This document shows, in pieces, positions 8,117-17,927 of a stretch of 64,000 nt of DNA. The notes under the pieces were generated by a model. It was not told the DNA's origin, made no database searches, and saw nothing but the letters and a program-made list of their open reading frames with translations. Each line of letters begins with the position of its first letter. Position 1 is the first letter of the stretch. Origin of the DNA: Mycobacteroides saopaulense (GTDB lineage: Bacteria > Actinomycetota > Actinomycetes > Mycobacteriales > Mycobacteriaceae); assembly GCF_001456355.1 (NCBI RefSeq), contig NZ_CP010271.1:1798001-1862000 (forward strand). The letters are read 5' to 3'. The translations under genes and the position numbers were made by a program.

Positions 8117-9177
8117 CCGATGCTCCTGATGTCGATGGCCTGTATCCCATCGCCCGCACCGGATGCCACATACAGGGTGGATCCGTCACTCACCAGTGAA
8201 TTAGGTTGCCGCACAGTAGCGAATCGGGCCCTTTCCTCAGGTATGCCAGTGGACAGATCGTAGCCAATAACCGTGTTGGATGCTGTCTGCGACACCCAGA
8301 TGAGCTTGCCCGAATAGGCGAGTCCATACGGCGCGTTGGGCACCGGATAGCGCTGGCGCAAGATGAGGGAATCCGCGAGCCCGAACACCAGCAGGGCGCC
8401 GCCGCGGGTATCGGCGACCAGTAGGCGTCCCTTGTCGTCGGCCAGCATCGTGGTGGCACCCTCGCCGGCGCGAAGAGCATGGGCGGTGCCGTCGCCGACG
8501 TCCGTCAGGGTGGTTACCGAGCTTTGCGCGCGATCGAGAACCGCAACCCTATCTCCTTGGTAGGCAAGGCAATCAACGTGTGCGAAACCCTGGGCACGGG
8601 CGATCACCTGGTTTTGCGCGTCGAGGGTGAAAACACTTCCGCCGCCGCCCAGCACGATTCGCCCGTCGGGCCGCCGGGTTATCGCCGAAAACTCGATCTG
8701 CTCCTGGCCCGGGATGTCGACCTTGTCGGTGCGCCCGGTGGCGATGTCGAGCGTGAAGTAGCCACCCTTGGTGGACAGGTAGAGCTTGCCGCGACCGTCA
8801 CCGACAACCGCGGTCGCCGGGGAGGCGAGCGAGGCGGTGTGACGCGGGGCGTCCAGATTCACGGGGGTGAACAGCGTCACGGTACGGCCGCCATTGGCCA
8901 GAATCGACAGCGTGCCGGTCGGGGTGTCGAACAACACGGCACCGGCCTGGCCGGCGAATCGGTGCACTGTGCCGGCGGGCGCGGTCGTCAGAGGCGGTGA
9001 CTGTGCTGCAGCGGCCGGGGTGATGACGCGCGGATCGGTCGAATTGTCGCTATCGCTGCCTGATGAGCAGCCCGACAGGACGCTTGCGGTCACGGCGATG
9101 ACTGCTGCTAGCGCGGCGACTGTGCCCCTTATACCGCGCACATCGCGGCCCGGTAAATGATTCATTGGAACCATCAT
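8113..9177 (-). CDS. lppL: LppL-like lipoprotein with beta-propeller
   Basis: 354 residues; an alternative start is the ATG at 9165 (MNHLPGRD...). The signal peptide GIRGTVAALAAVIAVTASVL ends in lipobox LSGC, predicting a lipid-anchored outer-face protein. The remainder looks like an NHL/YncE-type beta-propeller: repeated strands such as VVGDGRGKLYLSTKGGYFTLD, MLADDKGRLLVADTRGGALL, and GSTLYVASGAGDGIQAID. Ligand and role are unknown. The linkage to pyrD matches lppL-pyrD in M. tuberculosis (Rv2138-Rv2139, from memory). First gene of the minus-strand trio. Confidence 0.85.
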   Translation of the reverse strand: MMVPMNHLPGRDVRGIRGTVAALAAVIAVTASVLSGCSSGSDSDNSTDPRVITPAAAAQSPPLTTAPAGTVHRFAGQAGAVLFDTPTGTLSILANGGRTVTLFTPVNLDAPRHTASLASPATAVVGDGRGKLYLSTKGGYFTLDIATGRTDKVDIPGQEQIEFSAITRRPDGRIVLGGGGSVFTLDAQNQVIARAQGFAHVDCLAYQGDRVAVLDRAQSSVTTLTDVGDGTAHALRAGEGATTMLADDKGRLLVADTRGGALLVFGLADSLILRQRYPVPNAPYGLAYSGKLIWVSQTASNTVIGYDLSTGIPEERARFATVRQPNSLVSDGSTLYVASGAGDGIQAIDIRSIG

Positions 9178-9266
9178 CGCAATTGACCTGGGGTTGCCGG
9201 ACAGGAGATGACTTTCTCGGCGCGTTCGGTGCTAGCAGTCGGTAGCTGAGGGCTATCGTAAGGACC

Positions 9267-9581
9267 ATGACGCTTGCCGACAGTCCGGTCTTCACCGTCG
9301 AGGTCCTCGTGACGGGCGTGCACGCGAATGGATTTGGTGAGGTGGGCGATGGTCGTAGCTTCGCTTTCCGCATCGAGGATTCGTTGCTGCGTGTCGAGAT
9401 CTATCGAGCCTTCCTTACCGAGTTGGTTCCCGACGACAGCGATGTAGTGGCGGTGGGAACCCGGCCGATCACCGATATCGACGTCACCGACGAGCGCAGC
9501 ATCGTTGCCGCGGTGCGTGATCTGGTCGCCGGCGCGCAGCCGGTGAGCACCAGCCGGCTCGCCCGGCTGCTGGCCGGCTAG
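9267..9581 (+). CDS. Conserved small mycobacterial protein, function unknown
   Basis: 104 residues with no signal peptide or membrane segment. It reads [55 protein letters not shown], alternating strands then an acidic helix. I do not recognise a named domain. The ATG lies 7 nt after TATCGT (9254-9259), so it is probably leaderless. It is divergent from lppL and 35 nt upstream of uppP on the same strand, so it may be cotranscribed with it. Confidence 0.7.
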   Translation: MTLADSPVFTVEVLVTGVHANGFGEVGDGRSFAFRIEDSLLRVEIYRAFLTELVPDDSDVVAVGTRPITDIDVTDERSIVAAVRDLVAGAQPVSTSRLARLLAG

Positions 9582-9616
9582 GGCGATCTGCCGGCGCGTC
9601 CAGTACGGTCGCTGTC

Positions 9617-10468
9617 GTGGATTCGGCAGTAGCGGCAATGTCCTGGTTGCAAGTGATCGTGCTGGCGGTGGTCCAAGGGCTGACCGAGTTCCTGCCCATC
9701 TCGTCATCGGGTCATCTGGCGATCGTGTCGAGAGTGTTCTTCGACGAGGACGCGGGAGCCTCTTTCACCGCCGTGACTCAACTGGGTACCGAGGCGGCGG
9801 TGTTGCTCTACTTCGCCAAAGACATCTGGCGCATTCTTCGTGCCTGGTTTGACGGACTGTTCGTCAAGGCGCACAGAAACTTTGACTATTGGATGGGCTG
9901 GTACGTCATTGTCGGCACCATGCCCATCGGGATACTGGGCCTGGCGTTCAAGGATCAAATCCGTTCCGGTGCAAGGAATTTATGGCTCATCTCGGCGTCG
10001 CTCATCATTTTCGCGCTGGTCATCGCCGCAGCCGAGTACTACGGGCGTCAGGTGCGTCATACCGAGCAGCTCACCATGAAGGATGCCGTGATTGTCGGCA
10101 GCGCACAGGCTTTGGCGCTCATCCCGGGCGTATCCCGTTCTGGCGCCACCATCAGCGCCGGGCTGTTCCTGGGCTTGGACCGGCCGGCCTCCGCCCGGTT
10201 CGGATTCTTGCTGGCGATACCTGCGGTGCTGGCCTCGGGACTGTTCTCCCTGCCCGACGCCTTCCATCCGGTGACCGAGGGCATGAGCGCGACGGGCCCG
10301 CAGCTGCTGGTGGCCACACTCATCGCGTTCGTCATCGGATACGCCGCCGTTGCCTGGTTACTGCGGTTCATCAGTAACCACAGCATGTACTGGTTCGTCG
10401 GATACCGCGTGGTGCTGGGTCTGACGGTAATGGGCCTGCTGGCCGCCGGTGTGGTGAGCGCATCGTGA
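9617..10468 (+). CDS. uppP: Undecaprenyl-diphosphatase UppP (BacA)
   Basis: 283 residues, a polytopic membrane enzyme that dephosphorylates C55-PP (decaprenyl-PP in mycobacteria) to recycle the cell-wall lipid carrier. Both signature regions are present: [16 protein letters not shown] near the N-terminus, with the Glu and Ser needed for catalysis, and [18 protein letters not shown] in the middle, with the catalytic Arg. Several hydrophobic helices follow. The GTG start at 9617 is used here; the ATG at 9638 (MSWLQVIV) is possible. It overlaps the next gene by 4 nt (GTGA), in the Rv2136c-Rv2135c order of M. tuberculosis (from memory). Confidence 0.96.
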   Translation: MDSAVAAMSWLQVIVLAVVQGLTEFLPISSSGHLAIVSRVFFDEDAGASFTAVTQLGTEAAVLLYFAKDIWRILRAWFDGLFVKAHRNFDYWMGWYVIVGTMPIGILGLAFKDQIRSGARNLWLISASLIIFALVIAAAEYYGRQVRHTEQLTMKDAVIVGSAQALALIPGVSRSGATISAGLFLGLDRPASARFGFLLAIPAVLASGLFSLPDAFHPVTEGMSATGPQLLVATLIAFVIGYAAVAWLLRFISNHSMYWFVGYRVVLGLTVMGLLAAGVVSAS

Positions 10469-11157
10469 CGGTCATCCTGTTGCGCCACGGGCGTTCCACC
10501 TCGAATGTTGCCCACACGCTGGCCGGTCGCAGCCCCGGTGTCCAACTCGACGAGAAGGGTCAGCTCCAGGCCCGCGGTGTCGTTGACCGGCTGGGCGCGG
10601 TGACGGTCCAGGCGATCGTCACGTCCCCGCTGCTGCGGTGCGAGCAGACCGTGGCGCCGTTGGCGGCGGAACTGAACCTGACGCCGGTCGTCGAGGAGCG
10701 GCTGGCCGAGGTGGATTACGGGCAGTGGACCGGCCGCGAGATCGCGGAGCTGCTCAGCGAGCCGCTGTGGAAAGTCGTCCAGCAGCAGCCCAGCGCCGCG
10801 CGGTTTCCCGGCGGTGAGGGGCTCGCCGAAGTGCAGGCGCGTGCGGTGGCCGCGGTGCGCGAGCACGATCGACGGCTGTCCGAGGAGCATGGTGGCGACT
10901 GCGTGTGGGTGGCCTGCACTCACGGAGATGTCATCAAGTCGGTGTTGGCCGATGCCCTCGGCACGCACCTGGACGCGTTTCAGCGCATCGTGGCCGACCC
11001 GGCGTCGATGAGCGTGGTGCGCTACACCGAGCTGCGGCCCTTCGTCATGCACATGAACCACACCGGCCACGACCTGTCGAGCGCATTGCATGCGCGGCCG
11101 CCCGAGAAGCCCGCCGGAGACGCCTCGGACGCGCCAGTGGGCGGCACCACCGATTAG
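10465..11157 (+). CDS. Histidine phosphatase (phosphoglycerate mutase-like) protein
   Basis: 230 residues. The phosphohistidine motif [10 protein letters not shown] sits at the N-terminus; the second catalytic His lies in [14 protein letters not shown], with the acid in [18 protein letters not shown]. It belongs to the MSMEG_4193-type phosphatases next to uppP, DUF3090 and SCO1664-type genes. These are conserved as a group in actinobacteria, but the substrate is unknown. It starts at a GTG overlapping the uppP stop. The tail ([20 protein letters not shown]) is low-complexity. Confidence 0.93.
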   Translation: MTVILLRHGRSTSNVAHTLAGRSPGVQLDEKGQLQARGVVDRLGAVTVQAIVTSPLLRCEQTVAPLAAELNLTPVVEERLAEVDYGQWTGREIAELLSEPLWKVVQQQPSAARFPGGEGLAEVQARAVAAVREHDRRLSEEHGGDCVWVACTHGDVIKSVLADALGTHLDAFQRIVADPASMSVVRYTELRPFVMHMNHTGHDLSSALHARPPEKPAGDASDAPVGGTTD

Positions 11158-11203
11158 AACCCTTCGCACGAGGGGTTCATTGACCGGTAGTTTTGGAGAC
11201 ACC

Positions 11204-11791
11204 ATGCCGCGATCGATTCACGTATTCCGCAGCCCGGACCGTTTCGTCGCCGGAACGGTCGGAGAGCCGGGGAACCGCACGTTCTATCTTCAGGCCGTCC
11301 ACGAGACCCGAATCGTGAGCGTGATGTTGGAGAAGCAGCAGGTATCGGTGCTGGCCGAACGCATCGGAACTCTGTTGTCGGAGGTCCATCGCCGTTTCGG
11401 GACTCCGATTCCGCCCGAGCCGGACGTGGTCGAGGACCTCAACCCGCTGGTGATGCCCGTGGACGCTGAGTTCAGGGTCGGCACCATGGGCCTCGGCTGG
11501 GATGCCGAGGCCAATTCGGTGGTTGTCGAATTGCTCGCGGTGAGCGAGCAGGAATTCGACGCGTCGGTGGTGCTCGATGACTCCGAGGACGGCCCGGACG
11601 CTGTGCGGGTGTTCCTTTCCCTGGAAGCGGCACGACAATTCGCGACGCGCTCCACCAGGGTTGTCTCCGCGGGGCGTCCTCCGTGCCCGCTGTGCGAGGA
11701 GCCACTCGATCCGGCCGGACACATCTGCGTCCGCACCAACGGCTACCGTCGCGGGACGGTGCCCGGGGCGCCAGATGACGCCGAGTCCTGA
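11204..11791 (+). CDS. DUF3090 family protein
   Basis: 195 residues from the ATG at 11204, after TTGGAGACACC; the longer frame from 11090 overlaps the phosphatase gene and was dropped. It begins MPRSIHVFRSPDRFVAGTVG and ends in a zinc-ribbon-like pair of CxxC elements, CPLCEEPLDPAGHICVRTNGY. That CxxC...H-x-C pattern suggests a structural metal site. The family is restricted largely to actinobacteria and sits between a histidine phosphatase and an SCO1664-type kinase-like gene; the biochemical role is unknown. It overlaps the next gene by 17 nt. Confidence 0.9.
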   Translation: MPRSIHVFRSPDRFVAGTVGEPGNRTFYLQAVHETRIVSVMLEKQQVSVLAERIGTLLSEVHRRFGTPIPPEPDVVEDLNPLVMPVDAEFRVGTMGLGWDAEANSVVVELLAVSEQEFDASVVLDDSEDGPDAVRVFLSLEAARQFATRSTRVVSAGRPPCPLCEEPLDPAGHICVRTNGYRRGTVPGAPDDAES

Positions 11792-12605
11792 CGACTCGGG
11801 CCCTGGCGGCAACCCCGAGGATCATGCCGCGATCCGTGACGGCGAGCTCACCGTCATCGGCCGCATCAGATCGGCCAGCAACGCCACATTTCTCTGTGAG
11901 GTCCAGAGCGAGGCGGGGGACAGCGTGCACTGCGTCTACAAACCGGTGCGGGGCGAGCAGCCGCTCTGGGATTTCCCGGACGGCACCCTGGCCGGTCGTG
12001 AGGTGGCTACGTACCTGATCTCGGCCTATTTGGGCTGGAATGTGGTGCCGTATACGGTCTTTCGTGACGGCCCTGCGGGCGTTGGCATGGTGCAGCGGTG
12101 GATCCACGAGCCCGAGCTCGCCGAGGGCGAGCTGGATTTGGTCGACATCTGCCTTCCGGATGCCGTGGCGCCGGGTTATCTGCCCATCCTGCGTGCCCTG
12201 GATGCCGACGGTGCCGAGATCGTGTTGGTCCACGCCGATGACGCCCTGTTGCGCCGTATGGCTGTTTTCGACACCCTGGCCAACAACGCCGACCGCAAGG
12301 GTGGTCACATCCTGCGGGGCGCCGACGGCGGTGTCTACGGTGTCGACCACGGAATCTGCCTGCACGCCGAGGACAAGCTGCGAACCGTTCTGTGGGGCTG
12401 GTCGGGCAAGCCCGTCGAGCCCGAGTTGCTCACCGATGTCGTTCGCCTCCATCACGGACTGCGGGGGGACCTTGGGGCTGCCCTATCGGCCCACATCACT
12501 ACGGCTGAAGTGGCAGCTTTGGGCCAACGCGCTGCGATGATGCTGGATGAGCCGGTGATGCCGATGCCCGATCGCCACAGGCCCATACCGTGGCCCGCCT
12601 TTTGA
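11775..12605 (+). CDS. SCO1664 family (PI3/4-kinase-like fold) protein
   Basis: 276 residues from the ATG at 11775, which overlaps the DUF3090 stop. After a short charged tail it reads IRSASNATFLCEVQSEAG then VYKPVRGEQPLWDFPDGTLAGREVATYLIS. That is a P-loop-like/Lys nucleotide-binding entry as in PI3/4-kinase-fold proteins. NNADRKGGHILRG and VYGVDHGICLH resemble the catalytic (D...N) and metal (D-H-G) loops. Family members are of unknown substrate. It is the fourth gene of a likely operon uppP-phosphatase-DUF3090-SCO1664. Confidence 0.88.
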   Translation: MTPSPDDSGPGGNPEDHAAIRDGELTVIGRIRSASNATFLCEVQSEAGDSVHCVYKPVRGEQPLWDFPDGTLAGREVATYLISAYLGWNVVPYTVFRDGPAGVGMVQRWIHEPELAEGELDLVDICLPDAVAPGYLPILRALDADGAEIVLVHADDALLRRMAVFDTLANNADRKGGHILRGADGGVYGVDHGICLHAEDKLRTVLWGWSGKPVEPELLTDVVRLHHGLRGDLGAALSAHITTAEVAALGQRAAMMLDEPVMPMPDRHRPIPWPAF

Positions 12606-12675
12606 TTGCCGATCGTCTAGCCTGGTCGGCAAAGCATGGTGTTCCGAGACGGAACGGGGTCAGGGGGGTGCAGAC

Positions 12676-13590
12676 GTGACAGGACCGGGCGATCCGTACC
12701 AGTACGGCGGTACCGGGCAGTGGGGTGCACCCGAAGGGCAATGGCAGGGAGCGCCGCCGACTCAGAACCAGTACGGGTACGCGCAGGATCAGTATGGGTA
12801 TGCGCCCGCGGAGTACCCGGACGACTCGATCGGCCGGCTGTATGACGGAGTTCCGCAGGGGTACGCCGTCCCGCCCATGTATCCGGGCCTGCCGGGGCAG
12901 GCTCCTCAAGCTCCGCGCAAGCAGTCCAAGCCGTGGATCCTGATCGCGTCGATAGCGGGCGCGGTCGTCGTGGTGTTGGCCTTGGTGTTGGTGCTGATAC
13001 TCAACCGGGAAAGCGCCCCCCGACAGTCCGCCCCGTCGCCGACCAGCACGGTGTCCTACGCGAACCCGGAGTCGCCGAATGTCGGTGGCTCGCCGACCTA
13101 TCAGACGCCGACGGTGCAGCCACCCAGTCCGCCGATGGCGCCGCCGCAGGTGCCCGTCCCACCCCCGGCGCCGACGGGCCCGCCCAAGGCCCCGGGCCAG
13201 GTGGCCGCTGTGGGTGACTGCATCGCGCTCGCGGCTCCTTCGGACTACAAGACGGTTACCTGTGCCGACCCCAAGGCGGCGTGGCGGGTGATCGAGGTGG
13301 TTCCCGGTGGTAAGTGCAGGGCGACCTACACGGGATTCACCGCCGGCGATTTCTCGTATTGCATTGCCCCGCAACTGCGCATCGGCTCCTGCTATCAGAC
13401 AGCCGTTGTGATGGGAAGCACCGTGTTCGTGGCCGCGGATTCCTGCCAGGCGCCGAAGGCGTTCGTCGTGCTGTTCGTGATTCCGGGGACCAAGGAAGCG
13501 GCGCAATGCAAGGGCAAGCCCGGCGTCGTGCATTCCTTCGCCTTCCCGGATCCACCGATGGCGATCTGTACGGGCGAATTCGCGCCGTGA
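12676..13590 (+). CDS. Membrane-anchored Pro-rich protein, LppU-like C-terminal domain
   Basis: 304 residues from the GTG at 12676. The N-terminal 90 residues are disordered and rich in Tyr, Gln, Gly and Pro, with a short repeat (QYGYAQDQYGYAP). A membrane segment (ILIASIAGAVVVVLALVLVL) lies about 95-115, then a Ser/Pro-rich linker (about 125-175). The rest is an extracellular domain with VGDCIALAAPSDYKTVTC and six or more Cys (GGKCRATY, DFSYCIAP, GSCYQTAV, DSCQAP, QCKGKPG, ICTGEF). The VGDC...VTC pattern resembles the LppU/SCO3897-type domain. Function is unknown; disulphides are likely. It is monocistronic by spacing. Confidence 0.75.
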   Translation: MTGPGDPYQYGGTGQWGAPEGQWQGAPPTQNQYGYAQDQYGYAPAEYPDDSIGRLYDGVPQGYAVPPMYPGLPGQAPQAPRKQSKPWILIASIAGAVVVVLALVLVLILNRESAPRQSAPSPTSTVSYANPESPNVGGSPTYQTPTVQPPSPPMAPPQVPVPPPAPTGPPKAPGQVAAVGDCIALAAPSDYKTVTCADPKAAWRVIEVVPGGKCRATYTGFTAGDFSYCIAPQLRIGSCYQTAVVMGSTVFVAADSCQAPKAFVVLFVIPGTKEAAQCKGKPGVVHSFAFPDPPMAICTGEFAP

Positions 13591-13682
13591 TCTTGAAAAC
13601 TGGGGTGGTTCGACTTACGGAAAAACCCCTCCGACCAGTGCCTAGCGCGCAATAGGATCGTCTCCTCGTCAGAGGGGACATC

Positions 13683-14018
13683 ATGATCACAAACTTTCGT
13701 GGGCTTTCGGCTACCGGTTTACTCGTTGCGTTACTGGGTGTTGTGGGGGTCGGGCTGGCGGTGCCGGCTCACGCCGACGGCGAGGTCGAGTTCCTGCAGA
13801 TGTTGAACGACACCACGCCGGGTACCGCGATATTCGGTGGTGCGTCGGCCCGCTACCTTGCCAGCGGTTATCGGGCCTGTGACGCGTTGCGCGGCGGGGC
13901 GTCCAAGGAGGACGCGATTGCGGCCGCAACGGTTTTTCCGGGGATTCAGGCCCGTTGGGAAGTTGCCTCGATCGTGGATATCGCTCCGAAGACACTGTGT
14001 CCTGACGTCAAGCACTGA
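13683..14018 (+). CDS. DUF732 family secreted protein
   Basis: 111 residues. A signal peptide (GLLVALLGVVGVGLAVPAHA|DGEV) is followed by FLQMLNDTTPGTAIFGGASARYLASGYRACDALRGG, then AIVPGI-like helices and a terminal TLCPDVKH. This is the small helical DUF732 layout of mycobacterial secreted proteins, with two Cys (RACDAL and TLCPD) that can form a disulphide. The ATG follows GAGGGGACATC; a candidate -10 TAGGAT lies about 25 nt upstream. It converges on the LLM oxidoreductase with 3 nt between stops. The role is unknown. Confidence 0.85.
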   Translation: MITNFRGLSATGLLVALLGVVGVGLAVPAHADGEVEFLQMLNDTTPGTAIFGGASARYLASGYRACDALRGGASKEDAIAAATVFPGIQARWEVASIVDIAPKTLCPDVKH

Positions 14019-14021
14019 CGC

Positions 14022-14867
14022 CTAACGCGGTGGCCCGTTTTCGATGCGGGCGCGTAGCGCGGCCAGCGGATCGTCGTGCTGACCACCCCAGTCCGAATCC
14101 AGGTACCAGGTGTACCCACCGTCATGCAGGGTCGCTATCTTCTCGCGGGTGGCGGCGAGCTCCTTCCAATCGGTGGTCGCCTCGTACACCATGTCGTAGC
14201 TGCCCTCGTTGCCCAATTCGCTTCGTAGCGAACGGGCTTCGCGTGCGGCGCCGAGCCAGCGTTCCAACGGCGGGTCGGCGTCGAACCGTCCGTCCGCGGT
14301 GGTGATGTTCGGCAGCAGCCCGTCGCAGCGGACGGCGCGGGACATGGATTTGCGTGATCCGGCCAGGCCCACACACCAGGTCGTGATGCGCGGCCGCTGC
14401 GCCGGGGGGTCGGGTGCCAGGTGTGTCGTCGGCATCACCCGGTAGTGCTTGCCCTCGTAGCCGAAGGGTTGGCCGGCCCACAGCCCGAACAGGACGTCGA
14501 GTCCCTCGTCGAGTAGCTCGGCGCGGGTCTTGCGGCCCTGGTCGCGCTCGAACGCCAGCCAATTATCGTGCAATGCACCCATTCCGACCGACAGGATGAC
14601 TCGTCCACCGGAGAGCCGGTCCAGCGTCGCGGTGGTGGATGCCAGATCCCAGGGCTTGCGGCGCGGGAGCGGAGTCAGCATGGTGCCGAGCTTGATTCGG
14701 GTGGTGCGCATGGCGGCCGCGGTCAAGGCCACCCATGCGTCGACGCCCCAGACGGGTTCCCAGCCGAAGATCGCGTCCCAGCCCACCTCCTCGGCCAGCG
14801 CGGCCAGCTCCGCGACATCGGCCGCATCTCCCGTCGTCAGAACGATTCCGTAGCGCATGCCGGTCAT
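14022..14867 (-). CDS. LLM-class F420-dependent oxidoreductase
   Basis: 281 residues from the ATG at 14867 ([17 protein letters not shown]); the next Met at 14858 is also possible. The much longer open frame crosses cysQ and was rejected. It is a luciferase-like TIM-barrel: [44 protein letters not shown], then [17 protein letters not shown], a hallmark of flavin/F420 monooxygenase-type enzymes. Substrate unknown. It lies head-to-head with cysQ, separated by 55 nt, and tail-to-tail with the DUF732 gene. Confidence 0.9.
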   Translation of the reverse strand: MTGMRYGIVLTTGDAADVAELAALAEEVGWDAIFGWEPVWGVDAWVALTAAAMRTTRIKLGTMLTPLPRRKPWDLASTTATLDRLSGGRVILSVGMGALHDNWLAFERDQGRKTRAELLDEGLDVLFGLWAGQPFGYEGKHYRVMPTTHLAPDPPAQRPRITTWCVGLAGSRKSMSRAVRCDGLLPNITTADGRFDADPPLERWLGAAREARSLRSELGNEGSYDMVYEATTDWKELAATREKIATLHDGGYTWYLDSDWGGQHDDPLAALRARIENGPPR

Positions 14868-14922
14868 GGGGCCGAGTATGCCGACGAGCTCAGACAAATC
14901 CGGATCGGGTAATACTGACCGG

Positions 14923-15687
14923 GTGACTCTTTCCGATGCCGCGCTCGCCGCAGAACTCGCCCACGAAGCTGGACAGCTGCTGTTGCAGGTGCGTGCCGAG
15001 CTCGGTTTCGACGACCCCAAGGGGCTCGGCGCTGCCGGCGACAAGCGCGCGAACGCGCTGCTGTTGGAGCGACTGGCGGCAGCGCGCCCCGCGGACGCTG
15101 TGCTTTCGGAGGAGGCCGTCGACGACAAGGCCCGCCTCGGGGCGCAGCGCGTGTGGATCATCGATCCGCTGGATGGCACCCGCGAATTCGGGTTGGAGGG
15201 CCGCAACGACTGGGCCGTGCATGTGGCCTTGTGGCAGGCCGACGGAGATGGTGGTTCGATCACCGATGCCGCCGTTGCGTTGCCCGGATTGGACACGGTA
15301 TTTCGCACCGACGAGACCCGGGTGGCCCCTTCGGCGCGCGCTGAGTCGGACCCGATCAGGATCGTGGCCAGTGCCAGCCGGGCGCCCAAGTTCCTCACCG
15401 ATATGGCCGAGCGACTCAACATCGAACTCATCCCGATGGGTTCGGCGGGCGCCAAGGCGATGGCGGTGGTACGCGGCGAGGCGGACGCCTATCTGCACGG
15501 CGGCGGCCAATGGGAATGGGATTCGGCGGCTCCCGCCGGGGTGGTGCTCGCGGCTGGGCTGCACGCATCACGTCTGGACGGCTCTGCGCTGCGATACAAC
15601 GAGCCGCATCCGTACCTGCCCGACCTCATCATGTGCCGTCCCGATCTGGCGCCGTTGCTGCTGGATGCGGTCGCCGGGCGTGCCTGA
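14923..15687 (+). CDS. cysQ: 3'(2'),5'-bisphosphate nucleotidase CysQ
   Basis: 254 residues from the GTG at 14923. It has the inositol-monophosphatase fold: Glu at VLSEEAVDD, metal motif [13 protein letters not shown], and a late [18 protein letters not shown] with the third metal Asp. CysQ removes the 3' phosphate from PAP/PAPS and recycles sulfate-assimilation by-products; the mycobacterial form also has fructose-bisphosphatase and inositol-phosphatase activity. It lies 20 nt before mshC, matching the cysQ-mshC order in M. tuberculosis (Rv2131c-Rv2130c, from memory). Confidence 0.95.
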   Translation: MTLSDAALAAELAHEAGQLLLQVRAELGFDDPKGLGAAGDKRANALLLERLAAARPADAVLSEEAVDDKARLGAQRVWIIDPLDGTREFGLEGRNDWAVHVALWQADGDGGSITDAAVALPGLDTVFRTDETRVAPSARAESDPIRIVASASRAPKFLTDMAERLNIELIPMGSAGAKAMAVVRGEADAYLHGGGQWEWDSAAPAGVVLAAGLHASRLDGSALRYNEPHPYLPDLIMCRPDLAPLLLDAVAGRA

Positions 15688-15707
15688 CCACCCCATAAGG
15701 TGTGCGT

Positions 15708-16946
15708 ATGCAGTCGTGGGCGTCGGCGCCGGTTCCTGAACTCGACGGTCGTGGTCCGCAGCTACGGCTGTACGACACCGCCGACCGTCAGGTGCGCCCG
15801 GTAACCACCGGGCCGACCGCGACCATGTACGTGTGCGGCATCACCCCGTACGACGCCACTCATCTGGGCCATGCCGCAACGTATCTCACGTTCGACCTGA
15901 TCTACCGGCAATGGCTCGACGCGGGCCTGGACGTGCACTACGTGCAGAACGTCACCGATATCGATGACCCGCTCTTCGAGCGGGCCGACCGTGACGGTAT
16001 CGACTGGCGTCAGCTGGGGGACCGGGAAACCGACCTGTTTCGGGGTGATATGACAGCGCTGCGGGTGTTGGCGCCGCGCGAGTACGTGCGTGCCACCGAG
16101 TCGATCGCGTGCATCATCGAACTGGTCGAGAAGATGCTCGCCTCCGGCGCCGCGTACGTCGTGGACGATTCCGAGCACCCGGATGTGTACTTCCGGGTGG
16201 ACGCCACCGAGCAGTTCGGTTACGAGTCGGGTTATGACATCGAGACCATGTCACGGCTCTTCGCCGAACGTGGCGGCGACCCGGACCGTCCGGGTAAGGC
16301 CAACGAGCTCGATGCGCTGTTGTGGCGGGCCGCGAGGCCAGGGGAGCCGAGCTGGGAGGCGTCATTCGGGCCGGGCCGGCCGGGCTGGCACGTCGAATGT
16401 TCGGCGATCGTGCTGCGCGAGCTCGGGGCCGGTATCGACATTCAGGGCGGCGGCAGCGACCTGATCTTCCCGCATCACGAGTACAGTGCCGCGCACGCCG
16501 AAGCCGTTACCGCACAACGCCGTTTTGCGCGGCACTACGTGCACGCCGGGATGATCGGGTGGGACGGACACAAGATGTCCAAGAGCCGCGGAAACCTGGT
16601 GAAAGTGTCCGGCCTGACGGCGCAGGGCGTGGATCCCGCCGCGATCCGTCTCGGGCTGCTGGCCGGCCACTACCGCGCGGATCGGTCCTGGAGCGATACT
16701 GTGCTCGCCGATGCGCAGGGCCGGCTGGCCCGGTGGCGCCGTGCGGCCGCGCTGCCCACCGCACCGAGCACTCGGGACGTGGTTTCGCGGGTGCGCCGCT
16801 ATCTCGCAGATGATCTCGACACACCGAAAGCACTTGCTGCCCTGGATAATTGGGTGACCGATGCGCTGGCGTACGGCGGCCACGATGCAACGGCAGGTGG
16901 TCAGGTGCGCGATGCGGTGGATGCCCTGCTGGGAGTGCAGCTGTAG
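15708..16946 (+). CDS. mshC: Cysteine:GlcN-Ins ligase MshC (mycothiol synthesis)
   Basis: 412 residues from the ATG at 15708, after AAGGTGTGCGT. It ligates cysteine to 1D-myo-inosityl 2-amino-2-deoxyglucopyranoside, the third-to-last step of mycothiol synthesis, via a cysteinyl adenylate. It is a class I cysteinyl-tRNA-synthetase relative: [20 protein letters not shown] carries the HIGH-like HLGH and the zinc Cys, and [12 protein letters not shown] carries KMSKS. The third zinc ligand region is [12 protein letters not shown] and the insertion lacks the tRNA anticodon domain. The start and length fit MshC, shorter than CysS. Confidence 0.97.
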   Translation: MQSWASAPVPELDGRGPQLRLYDTADRQVRPVTTGPTATMYVCGITPYDATHLGHAATYLTFDLIYRQWLDAGLDVHYVQNVTDIDDPLFERADRDGIDWRQLGDRETDLFRGDMTALRVLAPREYVRATESIACIIELVEKMLASGAAYVVDDSEHPDVYFRVDATEQFGYESGYDIETMSRLFAERGGDPDRPGKANELDALLWRAARPGEPSWEASFGPGRPGWHVECSAIVLRELGAGIDIQGGGSDLIFPHHEYSAAHAEAVTAQRRFARHYVHAGMIGWDGHKMSKSRGNLVKVSGLTAQGVDPAAIRLGLLAGHYRADRSWSDTVLADAQGRLARWRRAAALPTAPSTRDVVSRVRRYLADDLDTPKALAALDNWVTDALAYGGHDATAGGQVRDAVDALLGVQL

Positions 16947-16955
16947 CGTCTGCCC

Positions 16956-17831
16956 ATGGGTTCAACGGCGAACGACATCGCAGGCAAGACCGTCATGATC
17001 ACCGGCGGCGCCGGCGGAATCGGCGTGGAGGTCGCGCACAGGCTGCATGCCAAGGGTGCGAATCTGCTGCTTACCGATGTGGACGAGGCCAAACTCGCCG
17101 CGATCGCCGACGATCTGGGCCGTGATCGTGTGCTGGTGGCTGTTGCCGATGTGTGCGATCTTGCCGCGCTGGAAGGAGCCGTTGCCCAAGCGGTCGAGCG
17201 GTTCGGTGGCATCGACGTGGTGCTCGCGAACGCGGGCCTGCTGACATTCGGCTCGGTGCTGCAGGTGGACCCGGCCACCTTCAAGAAGCTGATCGATGTC
17301 AACGTACTCGGGGTGTTTCACACGGTGCGGGCGGCATTGCCCTCGCTCATCGAACGGCAGGGTTATGTGCTGATCGTGTCCTCGCTGGCCGCGTATGCCG
17401 CCGCGCCCGGGGTGACGGCGTACAACGCGTCCAAGGCGGCCGTCGAACACTTCGCCAACGCACTGCGCCTGGAAGTGGCGCACCGCGGCGTTGATGTCGG
17501 TTCGGCACACATGTCGTGGATCGACACCTCGATGGTGAACGACCAGAAGGCCAACTTGTCGGCGTTTTCGGAGATGCTGACCCGGCTGCCACCGCCATTG
17601 AGAACCGTGACGTCTGTCGAAGCGTGCGGGAAGGCCTTCGTCAAGGGCATCGAAAAACGCCGCCGGCGCATCAACTGCCCCGGCTGGGTGGGGGTGACCC
17701 GCTGGCTCAAGCCGGTGTTGTCGACATCGCTCGGCGAACTGCCCATGCGGGGCATGATTCCCGAGATCCTGCCCCGCATGGATGCCGAGGTGGCCGCCCT
17801 GCAGCGGGCCGCGCGCGGGGAGTCCCAGTAA
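16956..17831 (+). CDS. SDR family oxidoreductase
   Basis: 291 residues. Classical SDR motifs: MITGGAGGIGVEVA (TGxxxGxG nucleotide site), DVVLANAGLLTFG (NAG), SSLAAYAAAPGVTAYNASKAAVEHF (catalytic Ser, Tyr and Lys). NAD(P)-dependent reduction or oxidation of a carbonyl substrate is predicted; the substrate is unknown. It lies 9 nt after mshC (Rv2129c order, from memory) and is the last gene before the copper-type locus. The C-terminal tail is basic and has RRRRINCPGWVGVTRWLKP. Confidence 0.92.
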   Translation: MGSTANDIAGKTVMITGGAGGIGVEVAHRLHAKGANLLLTDVDEAKLAAIADDLGRDRVLVAVADVCDLAALEGAVAQAVERFGGIDVVLANAGLLTFGSVLQVDPATFKKLIDVNVLGVFHTVRAALPSLIERQGYVLIVSSLAAYAAAPGVTAYNASKAAVEHFANALRLEVAHRGVDVGSAHMSWIDTSMVNDQKANLSAFSEMLTRLPPPLRTVTSVEACGKAFVKGIEKRRRRINCPGWVGVTRWLKPVLSTSLGELPMRGMIPEILPRMDAEVAALQRAARGESQ

Positions 17832-17887
17832 CGGTTCCGCAGTCATACGCGTGGGGAATGCGACGGACTGAAGAATGTCCGAATGAA

Positions 17888-17902
17888 TACCCACTACGGG
17901 TA
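17888..17902. promoter_or_regulatory. RicR/CsoR-type copper box upstream of LpqS-like gene 1
   Basis: TACCCACTACGGGTA fits the mycobacterial RicR pattern TACCC-N5-GGGTA exactly. It begins 28 nt before a TAGGGT -10 hexamer (17916-17921), which lies 6 nt before the ATG at 17928. It therefore sits about where -35 contacts occur, the right place for a repressor that leaves the DNA when copper binds. The regulator is not in the window. Confidence 0.75.
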
Positions 17903-17927
17903 CGGGGTTCGGGTGTAGGGTAGTCCC

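Noticed and set aside
14022..15455. 477-residue extension of the LLM oxidoreductase
   Set aside because: The extra N-terminal part is antisense to cysQ and has no homology; the ATG at 14867 gives the normal start of the family.
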